Of a stretch of DNA of 46,063 nt, positions 31,977 through 40,938 are shown in pieces (positions within the stretch are counted from its first letter, which is position 1; the number at the start of each line of letters is the position of its first letter). Both the position numbers and the translations under genes were made by a program. Source of the stretch: a virus; IMG/VR virus record IMGVR_UViG_3300019863_000025, positions 1-46,063 of that record; one strand, 5' to 3'. The notes below the pieces were generated by a model. It did no database searches. It saw nothing but the letters and a program-made list of their open reading frames with translations, and was not told where the DNA came from.

Positions 31977-33023
31977 ATGAATAACAATAGAAGTAAATTA
32001 GTAATACATGGTGCAGGTGGATGTGGTATATCTTTAGGTGGTAGTATCTATGCAGACCTTAACAAATTAGAAGATGGTTTTTGTAATACAACTATAAACT
32101 TTTTAGATACAAGTGCAAATAGTGTACATGAAGGTAATAAAGATGTCTCTCTATTTAGAATAAACAATACTGATGCTGGCGGTAATGTTATTAAAGGTGG
32201 AGGTGGTGAAAGACAAACTAATGCTAGTCATATCCCATCTGAAGTAAATAGATATCTTAATGAAAATAAGTTTACTAAATATAATGGTGATGAATTTCAT
32301 CTAGTAGTATTCTCTGCTGGTGGTGGTTCTGGTTCTGTTATAGGACCTGTATTAGTTAAACAATTATTATCTACAGGTATCCCTGTTATCGCTATGATAG
32401 CGGGTAGTAATGATTCGGCTATTATAGCTAAACATACTAAAAATACTTTAGCTGGTTTAGATAGTGTTGCTAGAAAGTTAAATAAACCTTTAAGCATAAT
32501 GTATTCTAATAACAGTGCTTTTAATACAGGTTCACCTACATTAGATGCTGTTGAAGCTAATAAAGCTTTTAGAAAAAATATAAAGTTATTATCTACTATG
32601 TTATCTGGTACTCATAATGAACTAGATTATAAAGATATGGTAAACTTTGTAGATCAATCTCATTATGGTACTGTAAATGTAATACCTGGTCTATATGGTA
32701 TCTCTATGTTTGATAAAGAAGTTAGGTTACCTGATAGTGCTGTACATAGCGGTATTAGAAGCTTAACACTTAAAGAGATACCTGTGACTAGTGTATTATC
32801 TACACTACATTCTAAAATAGGTTATGTTGCTTTTGAAGAAACAGCTAATGAATTTAAAGATATCAATTGGCCAATTCATGCAGTTACACATACTAATTGG
32901 TATGGTTCAGAAGTAGCTCATTTAGATAAAGAAATAGCTAAAGCTGAAGAAGCTATGAGAGCTATGCAAAATAGTGTCATTACAGGGTCTTCTGAAGCCT
33001 CTGATGATGGTTTAGTACTTTAG
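31977..33023 (+). CDS. phuZ: PhuZ-like phage tubulin/FtsZ-family GTPase
   Basis: 348 residues. The nucleotide-binding motifs of the tubulin/FtsZ family are clear. There is an N-terminal Gly-rich loop HGAGGCGISLGGSI (residues 10-23), the tubulin signature FSAGGGSGSVIGP (about 106-118) and a T7-like loop NELDYKDM (about 217-224) with the catalytic acids. The C-terminus is a charged helix (DKEIAKAEEAMRAMQN) followed by an acidic tail (SSEASDDG), like the polymer-contact tail of PhuZ. In phiKZ-like phages PhuZ filaments centre the phage nucleus and carry capsids. Last gene of the 31238 operon; RBS AGAGAG. A strong terminator follows. Confidence 0.9.
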   Translation: MNNNRSKLVIHGAGGCGISLGGSIYADLNKLEDGFCNTTINFLDTSANSVHEGNKDVSLFRINNTDAGGNVIKGGGGERQTNASHIPSEVNRYLNENKFTKYNGDEFHLVVFSAGGGSGSVIGPVLVKQLLSTGIPVIAMIAGSNDSAIIAKHTKNTLAGLDSVARKLNKPLSIMYSNNSAFNTGSPTLDAVEANKAFRKNIKLLSTMLSGTHNELDYKDMVNFVDQSHYGTVNVIPGLYGISMFDKEVRLPDSAVHSGIRSLTLKEIPVTSVLSTLHSKIGYVAFEETANEFKDINWPIHAVTHTNWYGSEVAHLDKEIAKAEEAMRAMQNSVITGSSEASDDGLVL

Positions 33024-33033
33024 ATATACTAAG

Positions 33034-33062
33034 TGTAGGGTATGGGTATTCCATACCCTACA
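33034..33062 (+). terminator. Intrinsic terminator after phuZ
   Basis: The 12-bp stem TGTAGGGTATGG / CCATACCCTACA with loop GTATT is followed by tacctctcTTTTTT. Confidence 0.8.
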
Positions 33063-33096
33063 TACCTCTCTTTTTTAAACGAGAGATATATAATTG

Positions 33097-33115
33097 ATAG
33101 ACGGGAGTCGTCTAT
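33097..33115 (+). promoter_or_regulatory. Leader hairpin upstream of 33144 gene
   Basis: ATAGACG and CGTCTAT pair around GGAGT in the 5' leader, 29 nt before the start codon. Loop bases GGAGT could mimic a Shine-Dalgarno sequence, but the true RBS appears to be the downstream AAAGG. Confidence 0.35.
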
Positions 33116-33143
33116 GATTAAATTAAACTAAAGGTATTAAACA

Positions 33144-33872
33144 ATGGAATTAATAAAAGAAAAAGTATACTCACTTACGCACTTAGAAACTAACTTAATT
33201 TGTTTAGAAGATATTATTGCTAAATATATAAACTATCCAGAAGGAGCTGTTTATCATTATGGTGCTAGATTACCAGTAGAATCTAGAGGTGAATTAGGTA
33301 GAAAAGCTAGGACTAGCTCTATACCATTCCATCCTATAGTAGGTGCGGAATTGTTTAAACAAATAGCTGAAAATGAATTGATACAATGTAATACTAATAA
33401 ATTATTATTAGAGAAAAATCCTCTAATGAGAGAAGGAACTACAGGTAATAAGTTATTTGATTCTAGAGACATAGAATTGGAAGAGATAGTAGAAGGTTTA
33501 GTACCTGGTATAAATTCTAAAGACCTAAACTCTGTATTAGGTTTATGTAGTACTATGATGAGAAATGTTATAGGTATGTTAGGTGACTTACAAGATGACA
33601 GAGTAAGATACTTAGATGTAACTTCACCGACTGTTTATCTTATAGAGTGTGAGTCTATAACTAGCTATAGGTATCGTGAGTTGTTAGAAGACATAAATGA
33701 GATAAACTCAGATATAGAAGAAACAGGTAGTTATGTTATAAATCAAAAAGATGTAAATATTGATTTGATAGTTAACAGACATATTGAATCTATAGAAGTG
33801 GTAGAAAATATTACAGCTACTAAAGGATTTGAAGTTTCTTCAAATAGGAGATTATTTAAAAAATATAAATAA
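33144..33872 (+). CDS. Unknown protein, 242 residues
   Basis: RBS AAAGG lies upstream of ATG 33144. Helical and acidic, with a central conserved-looking segment (GAVYHYGARLPVESRGELGRK, residues about 34-54). No signal peptide or membrane segment, and no family recognised. First of a five-gene run that ends with a terminator at 35769. Confidence 0.6.
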   Translation: MELIKEKVYSLTHLETNLICLEDIIAKYINYPEGAVYHYGARLPVESRGELGRKARTSSIPFHPIVGAELFKQIAENELIQCNTNKLLLEKNPLMREGTTGNKLFDSRDIELEEIVEGLVPGINSKDLNSVLGLCSTMMRNVIGMLGDLQDDRVRYLDVTSPTVYLIECESITSYRYRELLEDINEINSDIEETGSYVINQKDVNIDLIVNRHIESIEVVENITATKGFEVSSNRRLFKKYK

Positions 33873-33878
33873 AGGTAA

Positions 33879-34397
33879 ATGATGGAGTGTTTTATAAATA
33901 AAGAGATAACCAAACACATTAATGTAGGAGACTACAAAATAACTACATATGTCATACCTGAAAAAGTATTACTAGACTTTATAGTTATATGTGAATCTGA
34001 TATTAGTAATTTAGCTAATAAGCTTAATATAACTGATGATGACCACATACTATCTTTTGTGATGAATTTAATAGAAGTATGTATGAAGTTTCCTAATAAG
34101 AATGATTTAGATTGTTTTAATTATACTATAGATGATTTTAATAATAAATACCATTATGGTCTAAGTGAACATGATATGGTAAACATATCTGGTATAAGAC
34201 ACTTCATAACTAGATTTATAAAACCTAAAGGTCCTATAAGTATAATGGAATTGAATGGTAATTTCTCTTTTTATATAGTAAATGAAGTACAGTCTAAAAC
34301 TATAACTGATAGTAATGGTTCTACTAAAATAAGCTTAGTATTTATACTTACTATTTTTGAACTAATAGAAGGAGGTATATATGTCGATAATAAATGA
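33879..34397 (+). CDS. Unknown protein, possible paralogue family member 1
   Basis: 172 residues. The middle is a helix bundle (ILSFVMNLIEVCMKF) followed by an acidic stretch, GLSEHDMVNISGIRHFITRFI, and a beta-rich C-terminus. The next two genes have similar length and order of elements (see 34381 and 34937). The RBS AAAGG precedes paired ATGs at 33879 and 33882. The end overlaps the next gene by 17 nt. No database family is recalled. Confidence 0.55.
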   Translation: MMECFINKEITKHINVGDYKITTYVIPEKVLLDFIVICESDISNLANKLNITDDDHILSFVMNLIEVCMKFPNKNDLDCFNYTIDDFNNKYHYGLSEHDMVNISGIRHFITRFIKPKGPISIMELNGNFSFYIVNEVQSKTITDSNGSTKISLVFILTIFELIEGGIYVDNK

Positions 34398-34920
34398 ATC
34401 CATAATAATTAAACTTAAGAATAATAAAATAGAGTTACTTACCGAAGAACTAAAGTTAGCTAACTCGGGGTTATTTAATATCTATTCTTCTGATATTAAA
34501 ATACATAAAATAGATTTAAGCGATTTTGTAGAAGTATTGTCCGAGTATGTATTCAACTTTGTAGATAAAAACTATAGACTCACAGTTATAAAAGTTTTTA
34601 TAGAAGTATTAGTCTTATCTGTTATTTTTAGTAAAGAAACTGAATTGGAATGGTGTTGGGATTATGTAAAAGATGATATAGCTGGTAACTGTGGTCATGA
34701 ATTAGACTTAACTGGTATAGGTGACTTAGGTATATCTGTACACGATAGTATAACTAGTAGTAGTAAGTTAGAAAGATTAGCTTCTGATCTTATTTTTAAA
34801 ATAAAGGAATTCACTACACACGATTTATTTTCTTTAGCGGGTATAGAGTTTGTAAATGGAACTACTATGGGGTACTTTGTAACTACAGACAATATGTATG
34901 CTGCATTGTGTTATAGGTAA
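34381..34920 (+). CDS. Unknown protein, possible paralogue family member 2
   Basis: 179 residues. RBS AGAAGGAGG is strong. A helical centre (VIKVFIEVLVLSVIF) is followed by GISVHDSITSSSKLERLASDLIFKI and a beta-rich end, the same layout as its neighbours on both sides. Acidic, with no signal peptide. Function unknown. Confidence 0.55.
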   Translation: MSIINESIIIKLKNNKIELLTEELKLANSGLFNIYSSDIKIHKIDLSDFVEVLSEYVFNFVDKNYRLTVIKVFIEVLVLSVIFSKETELEWCWDYVKDDIAGNCGHELDLTGIGDLGISVHDSITSSSKLERLASDLIFKIKEFTTHDLFSLAGIEFVNGTTMGYFVTTDNMYAALCYR

Positions 34921-34936
34921 TGTGAAAGGATAATGA

Positions 34937-35416
34937 ATGGCTTTATGTAAAACATTGACAGATTGGAATGAATTTATGTTAAGTGAAAATTGTTATAATG
35001 AAATAGATACTAGAAAATTTGATTTTACAGACATCTATATCTGTATAAAAGACTGTTTAGTATCTTTAGGTGTTCCAGCTCCTACTACTATAGTTATGAA
35101 GATTATGTTAGAAGTAATAGCCATGCAGTGTATATTGGATGTAATTGAGCTATTTGAATTGGATAAGAATAGTATGTTCATATCTTCTATAGAAGAAGAG
35201 ATACATTATAATGGTATAATGCATGTAGGTAGTTTAGAATACTTGATACAACACTTAATAACTACTCATAGACCAGTTTTAAACTTAGTTATAGAGAAAT
35301 TTAACGATATAAGTAAAGACTTTAATAGACATGTATTGATATCAGGTTATGATATAAGTCACGATCGGTTTTCAGTATTTGTTAATACTTATAATCAGTT
35401 TACAGAAGGAGAGTGA
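34937..35416 (+). CDS. Unknown protein, possible paralogue family member 3
   Basis: 159 residues. RBS GAAAGGATAA. The centre KIMLEVIAMQCILDVIELFEL and then IMHVGSLEYLIQHLIT aligns by eye with FIEVLVLSVIF...LERLASDLIF of the previous gene and with LIEVCMKF...IRHFITRFI of the first. Acidic. Function unknown. It probably shares an RBS region with the next gene. Confidence 0.55.
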   Translation: MALCKTLTDWNEFMLSENCYNEIDTRKFDFTDIYICIKDCLVSLGVPAPTTIVMKIMLEVIAMQCILDVIELFELDKNSMFISSIEEEIHYNGIMHVGSLEYLIQHLITTHRPVLNLVIEKFNDISKDFNRHVLISGYDISHDRFSVFVNTYNQFTEGE

Positions 35417-35418
35417 AT

Positions 35419-35772
35419 ATGAAAAATAAAGAGGTGGTAATTATACCTAAACCCGAAAGTCTTACTTTACTTACACAAGTAGTGGTTTTAGAGGATGAAA
35501 CTGTACTTATAGAAAAGTTATTACAGGATGGAATAGACCATATAAATAATATCAATAATGAACCTAGAGTACATGGTTCTTTAGAGTATATAAATGGTCT
35601 TTATCAAGGTCAAATTGACCCAACTGGTTTAGCTACTATAAATAAACTAATTGACAGTACAGTAACTGAACTTATAGATACTATGGGTAGATATAATTTA
35701 CTTAAAAAGATTCTATTTGTAATTAAATATGATAAAAGAAAAATTGATTTAGAAACATACGATAGCTTTTGA
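35419..35772 (+). CDS. Unknown protein, 117 residues
   Basis: ATG 35419 is chosen because AGAAGGAGAG lies 7 nt before it; a GTG at 35413 would overlap the RBS. A small acidic protein with two hydrophobic strands at the N-terminus and a lysine-rich end. No family recognised. Its stop lies in the terminator stem region. Confidence 0.55.
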   Translation: MKNKEVVIIPKPESLTLLTQVVVLEDETVLIEKLLQDGIDHINNINNEPRVHGSLEYINGLYQGQIDPTGLATINKLIDSTVTELIDTMGRYNLLKKILFVIKYDKRKIDLETYDSF

Positions 35773-35790
35773 TAACCCTATGGTTATCAA
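35769..35790 (+). terminator. Intrinsic terminator with T-tract
   Basis: The 9-bp stem TTGATAACC / GGTTATCAA with loop CTAT is followed by ggcTTTCTTTTTTCTTTC. Confidence 0.8.
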
Positions 35791-35839
35791 GGCTTTCTTT
35801 TTTCTTTCTGTTAAAATGAATAATAAATAAGGATATGAC

Positions 35840-36238
35840 ATGTTCAATATAAACCAAACATATAAGTTTGAAACATTAGCTCCTAGTATACTAGGCATAA
35901 GTGTATCACAAGCTAAAGTTATTTCTACTTCTAATTACGCTGGAGCTATAGCTAAAGATAGTAATATAGCTAACTTACACCAAACTCTAACTACAGTAAT
36001 AGATAGTTTACCTAAGCCAGAGGATTGTGTATTTACTGAGTTCGAATTACAGGATGGAACTAAAGTAGTATTAGCTCACGAGTATATAAATATAAGTACG
36101 ATAGAGTTGAGTAATACATCGCAAGATATAATAGTTATTAAAGTACAGAATACTTCTGACTTAGATGCTTCTATTATTTCAGCAAGATTAAAAGAATTAG
36201 GTTATAAAAACTTTTCTTTAGAAAGAATTTCGAGTTAA
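35840..36238 (+). CDS. SH3-like beta-barrel phage protein
   Basis: 132 residues. The N-terminus TYKFETLAPSILGISVSQAKVIS is followed by a histidine-containing loop and LP-x-P-x(n)-F-ELQDGTKVVLAHEYINISTIEL. This is the pattern of small SH3-like barrel proteins found in many large tailed phages. The C-terminal part (SDLDASIISARLKELGYKNFSL) looks like a separate small alpha/beta unit. Their role is unknown, though some are virion-associated. RBS AAGGATATGAC. It lies between two terminators, so it is a single-gene transcript. Confidence 0.6.
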   Translation: MFNINQTYKFETLAPSILGISVSQAKVISTSNYAGAIAKDSNIANLHQTLTTVIDSLPKPEDCVFTEFELQDGTKVVLAHEYINISTIELSNTSQDIIVIKVQNTSDLDASIISARLKELGYKNFSLERISS

Positions 36239-36251
36239 ATTACACATGATG

Positions 36252-36275
36252 CATATAGTCTGATAGGACTATATG
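36252..36275 (+). terminator. Hairpin terminator
   Basis: The 9-bp stem CATATAGTC / GACTATATG closes on the 6-nt loop TGATAG. A T-run (TTTCTTTTTTT) lies 15 nt further on. Confidence 0.6.
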
Positions 36276-36313
36276 TATTAAAATAGTTTCTTTTTTTAAA
36301 CAATGGAGTTAAC

Positions 36314-38596
36314 ATGTCAGAATTAATAAAACCTAATAAATATGTCTTTAAAAGAGACTTAAACGAATATGAAACTAATCTAAATCCTACTGACCAATAT
36401 GTAAAACAAGCTGGTTTATTTTTAACTAGATTACATGGAGGTGATGTAAAAGATAATAAGAAAATAGTAAAAGACTTACTTAAAGGTTATGCTATAACTA
36501 ACCCTATAGTAAAACATAATAGAAAAGATGAGAACGGAGATATGCATGTAAAGGAAGTAAAGCTTACAGAGTATATAAACGATGCCTTAGAAGATAATAG
36601 AGTAATAGCTCCATCATTTACTACATATACTCATCCTAGTAAAAAATTAAGTTTACATAGTGAATTTCTAGATGTTAATATTAAGGCTAGGAGTAAAGAA
36701 AAGAAGCTTGCTTTTAAATATAAACAAGCAGGTGATAAAGATAAACACAATTATCATAATGTACTACAAAAGGTACTTAAAGTTTTTAATAACTCTTTAT
36801 CTGGGGCTTACGCTAGTAGTGGTACAGTATTGAATAATAATAGTGCTCATTATACACTTACTAGTATGACTAGATGTGTGGCTAGTATAGGTAATTCTGT
36901 ATCAGAATCTATGGTAGCTGGTAACAAACACTTTAAAGACCCTATGTTAGCTATAAACTACATAACTTCTATTATAACTAATTTAAATATGAGTCATGTA
37001 GCTAAAGTAGTGGATAAGTTTAAACTTAAAAAACCTAGTAGTCAAGAAGTATTAGATATGATACTTTTTAGTAGTAGAAACTACTGGAAAGATGATGAAA
37101 GGGAAGCTCTCATACTCGAACTTATAGAATCATTAAGTGATTATGAAAGATGTGCTGTTATGTATGTTAACGATCTTTACCATATGAGAAAACATAACGA
37201 TAAGTTCATGAGAGATTTATTAGGAAGAATGTCTGAAAGAAAGACAGGAGATTCTATAAAAGTATCAGATATAACTGATACAGCTGAGGGTGTATCTAAC
37301 TTAGCACATTTTATCTGTAGAGATGATATTATAGGTATAGATATAAACTATGGTGAACTAGAAACTTTTACTAGATTAGAAGATGAATTTATGAAATCTG
37401 ACGAGTATAAAGATAATAGTGTAAACTTTAAAACTTGGTTAGAAAATAAAGGTAATAAAATAGATGAAAAGTCTTTTGATAAACTTTATAAAGATGGTAG
37501 GACCCCTAGAAAGATATTAAGTGCTTTAGCATCTACAGCTTTAAATGTAACTAAAACACTAAACGAATTTGCTGGTTTATTTAGAGTATTCTTTGTTAGT
37601 AATGTATCTCCTGTAGGTATTGCTCATATTAGGGAAATGCTTAGAGACGCTATTGTGTTATCAGATACTGATAGTACTTGTGCATCATACGATGAATGGG
37701 TAGAATGGTACTTTGGTAAGCAAGACTTTAGTGCGTTAGCTACAGCTCTAGTAGGTGCTGTTATGACTATAAATGTTGAAGTAATTGACCATAACTTAAG
37801 ATTACTAAGTAAGAATATGAATGTCCCTAAAGATTTAGTAGATTTACTTAAGATGAAAAATGAGTTCTATTGGCCTGTATTTATTAATACTAATGCTTCT
37901 AAACATTACTTTGCGGGTACTTTAATTTGTGAGGGTAGAGTCTATAATGAAATGGAACTAGAAAGAAAAGGTGTTCACCTTATTGCTTCTCAAACTACAG
38001 CAGAGATTAGAAATGCCGCTGAAGACCTAATGAATGAACTTATGAAGAGAATAGAAAATAATGAGAAGTTAGAGATTACTAAGTATATTAAGCAAGTAGC
38101 TGACTTAGAACGATACTTAATTGGTGAAATAAATAAAGGTAATGTAGAAATTCTTAAAACTGGTAAGATTAAAGACCCTAAGAGTTATAAGATAGAAGAT
38201 AAAACTAAAACTCCTTATTTACATCATCTACTTTGGAAAGAAGTATTTTCTGATAAGTATGGGTATCCTGGAGACCCAACTTATATGGTAGTTGAAGTAT
38301 CTAGTAAGTTAACTACTAAAGCTAGAATGACTAAGTTCTTAGATGGCATAGAGGATAGAAATATAGCTGATAAATTCATGAAGTTTTTAAATAAGTATGG
38401 TAAGGAATCGTTAGGTACATTTAGATGTCCATTAACTATTGTTGGTGCTGAAGGAGTAGGTTTACCTGAAGAACTAAAACCTGCTATATATACTGATAAG
38501 ATTGTTATGAATAATTTAAAGATATTTTATATCATTTTAGAGTCTCTAGGTTTCTATGTTAAACCAGATAAGCTTTTAATTAATATGGGTTATTAA
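36314..38596 (+). CDS. Family-B DNA polymerase, C-terminal catalytic subunit (split type)
   Basis: 760 residues. Motif B of family B polymerases is visible as FNNSLSGAYASSG (residues 158-170), preceded by a basic finger helix (ARSKEKKLAFKYK). Motif C is LSDTDSTCASYDEW with the metal-binding pair D451/D453. A KxGV-like segment (ELERKGVHLIAS) follows near residue 556, and then a helical thumb. Motif A (D-x-x-SLYPS) and the 3'-5' exonuclease motifs are not seen, so the remaining half must be another polypeptide, as in jumbo phages with split polymerases. RBS TGGAG precedes ATG 36314. It converges on minus-strand structural genes. Family call is strong; the split is inferred from missing motifs. 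Confidence 0.85.
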   Translation: MSELIKPNKYVFKRDLNEYETNLNPTDQYVKQAGLFLTRLHGGDVKDNKKIVKDLLKGYAITNPIVKHNRKDENGDMHVKEVKLTEYINDALEDNRVIAPSFTTYTHPSKKLSLHSEFLDVNIKARSKEKKLAFKYKQAGDKDKHNYHNVLQKVLKVFNNSLSGAYASSGTVLNNNSAHYTLTSMTRCVASIGNSVSESMVAGNKHFKDPMLAINYITSIITNLNMSHVAKVVDKFKLKKPSSQEVLDMILFSSRNYWKDDEREALILELIESLSDYERCAVMYVNDLYHMRKHNDKFMRDLLGRMSERKTGDSIKVSDITDTAEGVSNLAHFICRDDIIGIDINYGELETFTRLEDEFMKSDEYKDNSVNFKTWLENKGNKIDEKSFDKLYKDGRTPRKILSALASTALNVTKTLNEFAGLFRVFFVSNVSPVGIAHIREMLRDAIVLSDTDSTCASYDEWVEWYFGKQDFSALATALVGAVMTINVEVIDHNLRLLSKNMNVPKDLVDLLKMKNEFYWPVFINTNASKHYFAGTLICEGRVYNEMELERKGVHLIASQTTAEIRNAAEDLMNELMKRIENNEKLEITKYIKQVADLERYLIGEINKGNVEILKTGKIKDPKSYKIEDKTKTPYLHHLLWKEVFSDKYGYPGDPTYMVVEVSSKLTTKARMTKFLDGIEDRNIADKFMKFLNKYGKESLGTFRCPLTIVGAEGVGLPEELKPAIYTDKIVMNNLKIFYIILESLGFYVKPDKLLINMGY

Positions 38597-38737
38597 TACC
38601 CTATTAATTGATATACATAAGACTTGTTGCACCTTATGTATTCACATTTATATTGAGCTTGGTTAATCTCCTTAATCGAACTCCTCCTTTTTAAAAAATC
38701 CTCTTAACATGCTAAGGGGTGATATAATACTTTATTC
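38597..38737. other. Non-coding gap 3' of the polymerase gene
   Basis: No ORF of note. It contains a minus-strand terminator-like hairpin (CCCCTTA / TAAGAGG, 38700-38719, with a T-run beyond it) and an unexplained stretch at 38620-38690. I see no tRNA. Confidence 0.4.
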
Positions 38738-38773
38738 ATATACTACTACACTGCGGGCAGTGTAGTAGTATAT
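38738..38773. terminator. Bidirectional palindromic terminator
   Basis: The 17-nt arms ATATACTACTACACTGC and GCAGTGTAGTAGTATAT pair around GG, the longest hairpin in the window. It ends the leftward virion-protein operon and can also stop the rightward polymerase transcript. Confidence 0.75.
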
Positions 38774-38782
38774 TTCTTTTAT

Positions 38783-39562
38783 CTAGTAAACTGTCGGAAA
38801 CCTAGCTTTTATAAATCTATTATATCTAGGCGTGTCATTCATGAAAGCTATCTTAGTCCATTTGGTTTTAAGATATTCTTTATAAGCTTCTTCTGAATCA
38901 CTATAAGTATCTATAACTTCTTTTATTATAGTTAGTTCATTACCATTAAACACATAACCTTTATTAAGCTTTACTAAAGCGTTATTATAAATGTAAGATT
39001 TAACTGCTAAAACACATAGTTCTGAAAAGGGTATATAACTTTTAGGACTTATATTAGTTAAGTTTTCTGAATTAGATAAGATACATCTAAGTGTACCTGT
39101 GTGTATGTTTAAAATACTACCTCTAGCTAATATAACATTCTCTCCCACTACTTCTAATTCGGTTTCTGTTTGTAAACCTATAGGAGATACACTATTCATC
39201 ATATTCGTCATCATATTTCCACTATTATTTAAAGAACCATACCCCATAGTAGAAGATAAGCTTAAAGCTGATATTACTGTTTTATTATCGGTAACTGATT
39301 TAGGTACAGTGATTATATACTCACCATCCATGATAACTTCTACCTTACAATGTGTAAGAGGTATATTAACCATACTACCACCTACTAAGTTAGCATCTAC
39401 TAATACCCTTGGTCTTATTACTCTACGCATAATTAACTCATCTACAGTAATTACATTATTAAGTGTTATATGTGGAGGAGAGTCGTTTGTAAATATTATA
39501 TTTAATATCTCATTAGGAATATTAAAATATACTTCACTTATTGCTTTTGTTATTGCATTCAT
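38783..39562 (-). CDS. Probable virion structural protein (neck/tail type), 259 residues
   Basis: The N-terminal layout ISEVYFNIPNEILNIIF...LDELIMRRVIRPRVLVDANLVGG...VNIPL resembles virion structural proteins I know from jumbo phages. There, a similar IPxEIL ... VIxARVLVDxNLxGG ... NIPL order occurs at a similar length. The middle is beta-rich with a glycine/asparagine loop (SLNNSGNMMTNMMNSVSP). The C-terminus is helical (SEEAYKEYLKTKWTKIAF). Second of two minus-strand genes, 5 nt after the first. Role in neck or tail assembly is inferred from family resemblance. Confidence 0.65.
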   Translation of the reverse strand: MNAITKAISEVYFNIPNEILNIIFTNDSPPHITLNNVITVDELIMRRVIRPRVLVDANLVGGSMVNIPLTHCKVEVIMDGEYIITVPKSVTDNKTVISALSLSSTMGYGSLNNSGNMMTNMMNSVSPIGLQTETELEVVGENVILARGSILNIHTGTLRCILSNSENLTNISPKSYIPFSELCVLAVKSYIYNNALVKLNKGYVFNGNELTIIKEVIDTYSDSEEAYKEYLKTKWTKIAFMNDTPRYNRFIKARFPTVY

Positions 39563-39567
39563 TTTTA

Positions 39568-40644
39568 TTACCTTTTTCCTAGTAAATTGTCTAGGTATAT
39601 CATATCGTTATTTATTTCAGAAGTTAAAATATTATTAGTTAAGTTATTTCTTCTTAACTCTTTTAACCAACTAGGAATAGAATTTAATAGATCTTTATTC
39701 CTTTTCATTCCATTCCTATCACCTATATCTATTATACTTTTAATAATACTTATTCTACTTATAAGAGTAACCCATTTAGACTGAGCTGTATAGAACTTAA
39801 CATCTAATCTTAAAACTTCATACATATCATTCTCACTTACAGCAGGTATGTTTTTTAATAACTCTATATAAGATATATTCTTATCTGTAACTTCTTTTAT
39901 TATATCTTTAAAAATAGTATCTACTTTATCATTAACATCTATAAGTAGAAATGGATGATTATCATCTAACTCTGAAGTAGTGACATCATTATAGATATTA
40001 TTAAATCTATTAAATAAAGAGATATCTAGAATACTCTTTACTATATTAGGAGATACTATCTGTGCTACGAATCTAGCTGGATTTATATCTCTATCAAATT
40101 GTACTCTTTCCTTATGCCATTGTTTGTATTGTAACATTAAACCCACTACATCTATTTCATAAGTAAATATACTACCCGTATCTTCATATTCTGTATAGCA
40201 AGGTAATGATAAGTCTAAGTTGTCTAATGTATGGAAAGTAGATTTTATAGAGGAGTATGTCTTCCAGTTATTCTTAATATCGAATATATCAATATCTGTA
40301 TCTTTATATACTAAGACCTCTTTAGTATGTTTTCCATAGAACAAATTGTTAAATATAACACCTGACCCTATATCAGAAACTATACCTAAATTAGAAGATA
40401 CTCTTAAAGCTGCAGCATTTACATTTTTAAAATACTCTATATCTGATAAAGATAAATCTATATTTATATTCTTTATAAGCTTTACTAACAAATGATTGTT
40501 AGGTACTGTTCTTTCTTTCATAGAGTAATACTCTACCACCATATCTAAATTATCTTTTAATCGTTCCTTACAATATTTAAACTTGTTATTATGTCTTATA
40601 GAGTAAGAAGTTGTTTTATCATTCTTTATAAAAAGGTTAAGCAT
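39568..40644 (-). CDS. Probable virion structural protein, 358 residues
   Basis: Mostly helical with a central segment LMLQYKQWHKERVQFDRDINPARFVAQIVSP, which resembles a motif in virion structural proteins of jumbo phages. First of a two-gene minus operon opposite the putative chimallin gene. No enzyme motif is seen. RBS AGGAGAAATAG. Confidence is moderate because the family is recalled from memory. Confidence 0.6.
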   Translation of the reverse strand: MLNLFIKNDKTTSYSIRHNNKFKYCKERLKDNLDMVVEYYSMKERTVPNNHLLVKLIKNINIDLSLSDIEYFKNVNAAALRVSSNLGIVSDIGSGVIFNNLFYGKHTKEVLVYKDTDIDIFDIKNNWKTYSSIKSTFHTLDNLDLSLPCYTEYEDTGSIFTYEIDVVGLMLQYKQWHKERVQFDRDINPARFVAQIVSPNIVKSILDISLFNRFNNIYNDVTTSELDDNHPFLLIDVNDKVDTIFKDIIKEVTDKNISYIELLKNIPAVSENDMYEVLRLDVKFYTAQSKWVTLISRISIIKSIIDIGDRNGMKRNKDLLNSIPSWLKELRRNNLTNNILTSEINNDMIYLDNLLGKR

Positions 40645-40938
40645 CTATTTCTCCTATAGTATCTTTTTTATCAATTAAACAACCTTAGCGGTATATAAAT
40701 AAAAAAATATTTTTTATATTACTATGTATATATATGAGATTGTATCTGAAGTGTGTTTTTACATACTTAGCCCAGAGCTTAGTACGACAGAATATGATAA
40801 TCTAGTTATTTAAAGACATATATTTAAATAATAGTTACAGATACAACTATACATAACAAACTTATGTATACTGCAACGATCGTGATTTCACCGGTGAAAC
40901 CACAAACAAATTAATTAGTTAAAACTAAGGAGAATATT
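40645..40938. promoter_or_regulatory. Divergent control region and long 5' leader of the putative chimallin gene
   Basis: 294 bases without an ORF. AACCTTA followed by TATATAAATAAAA (40681-40704) is a degenerate copy of the 25-nt promoter-like element. TATATTAC (40715-40722) equals the core described for phiKZ early promoters. TTGTATCTG (40740-40748) and CAGATACAA (40838-40846) can pair over 89 nt, and TTTCACCGGTGAAA (40886-40899) is a palindrome near the RBS AAGGAG. A long structured leader is likely, suiting a very highly expressed gene. Confidence 0.55.

Noticed and set aside
38620-38700. Possible tRNA-like sequence (AATCGAACTCC) after the polymerase gene
   Set aside because: No acceptor, D or anticodon arms can be formed in the right positions on either strand.
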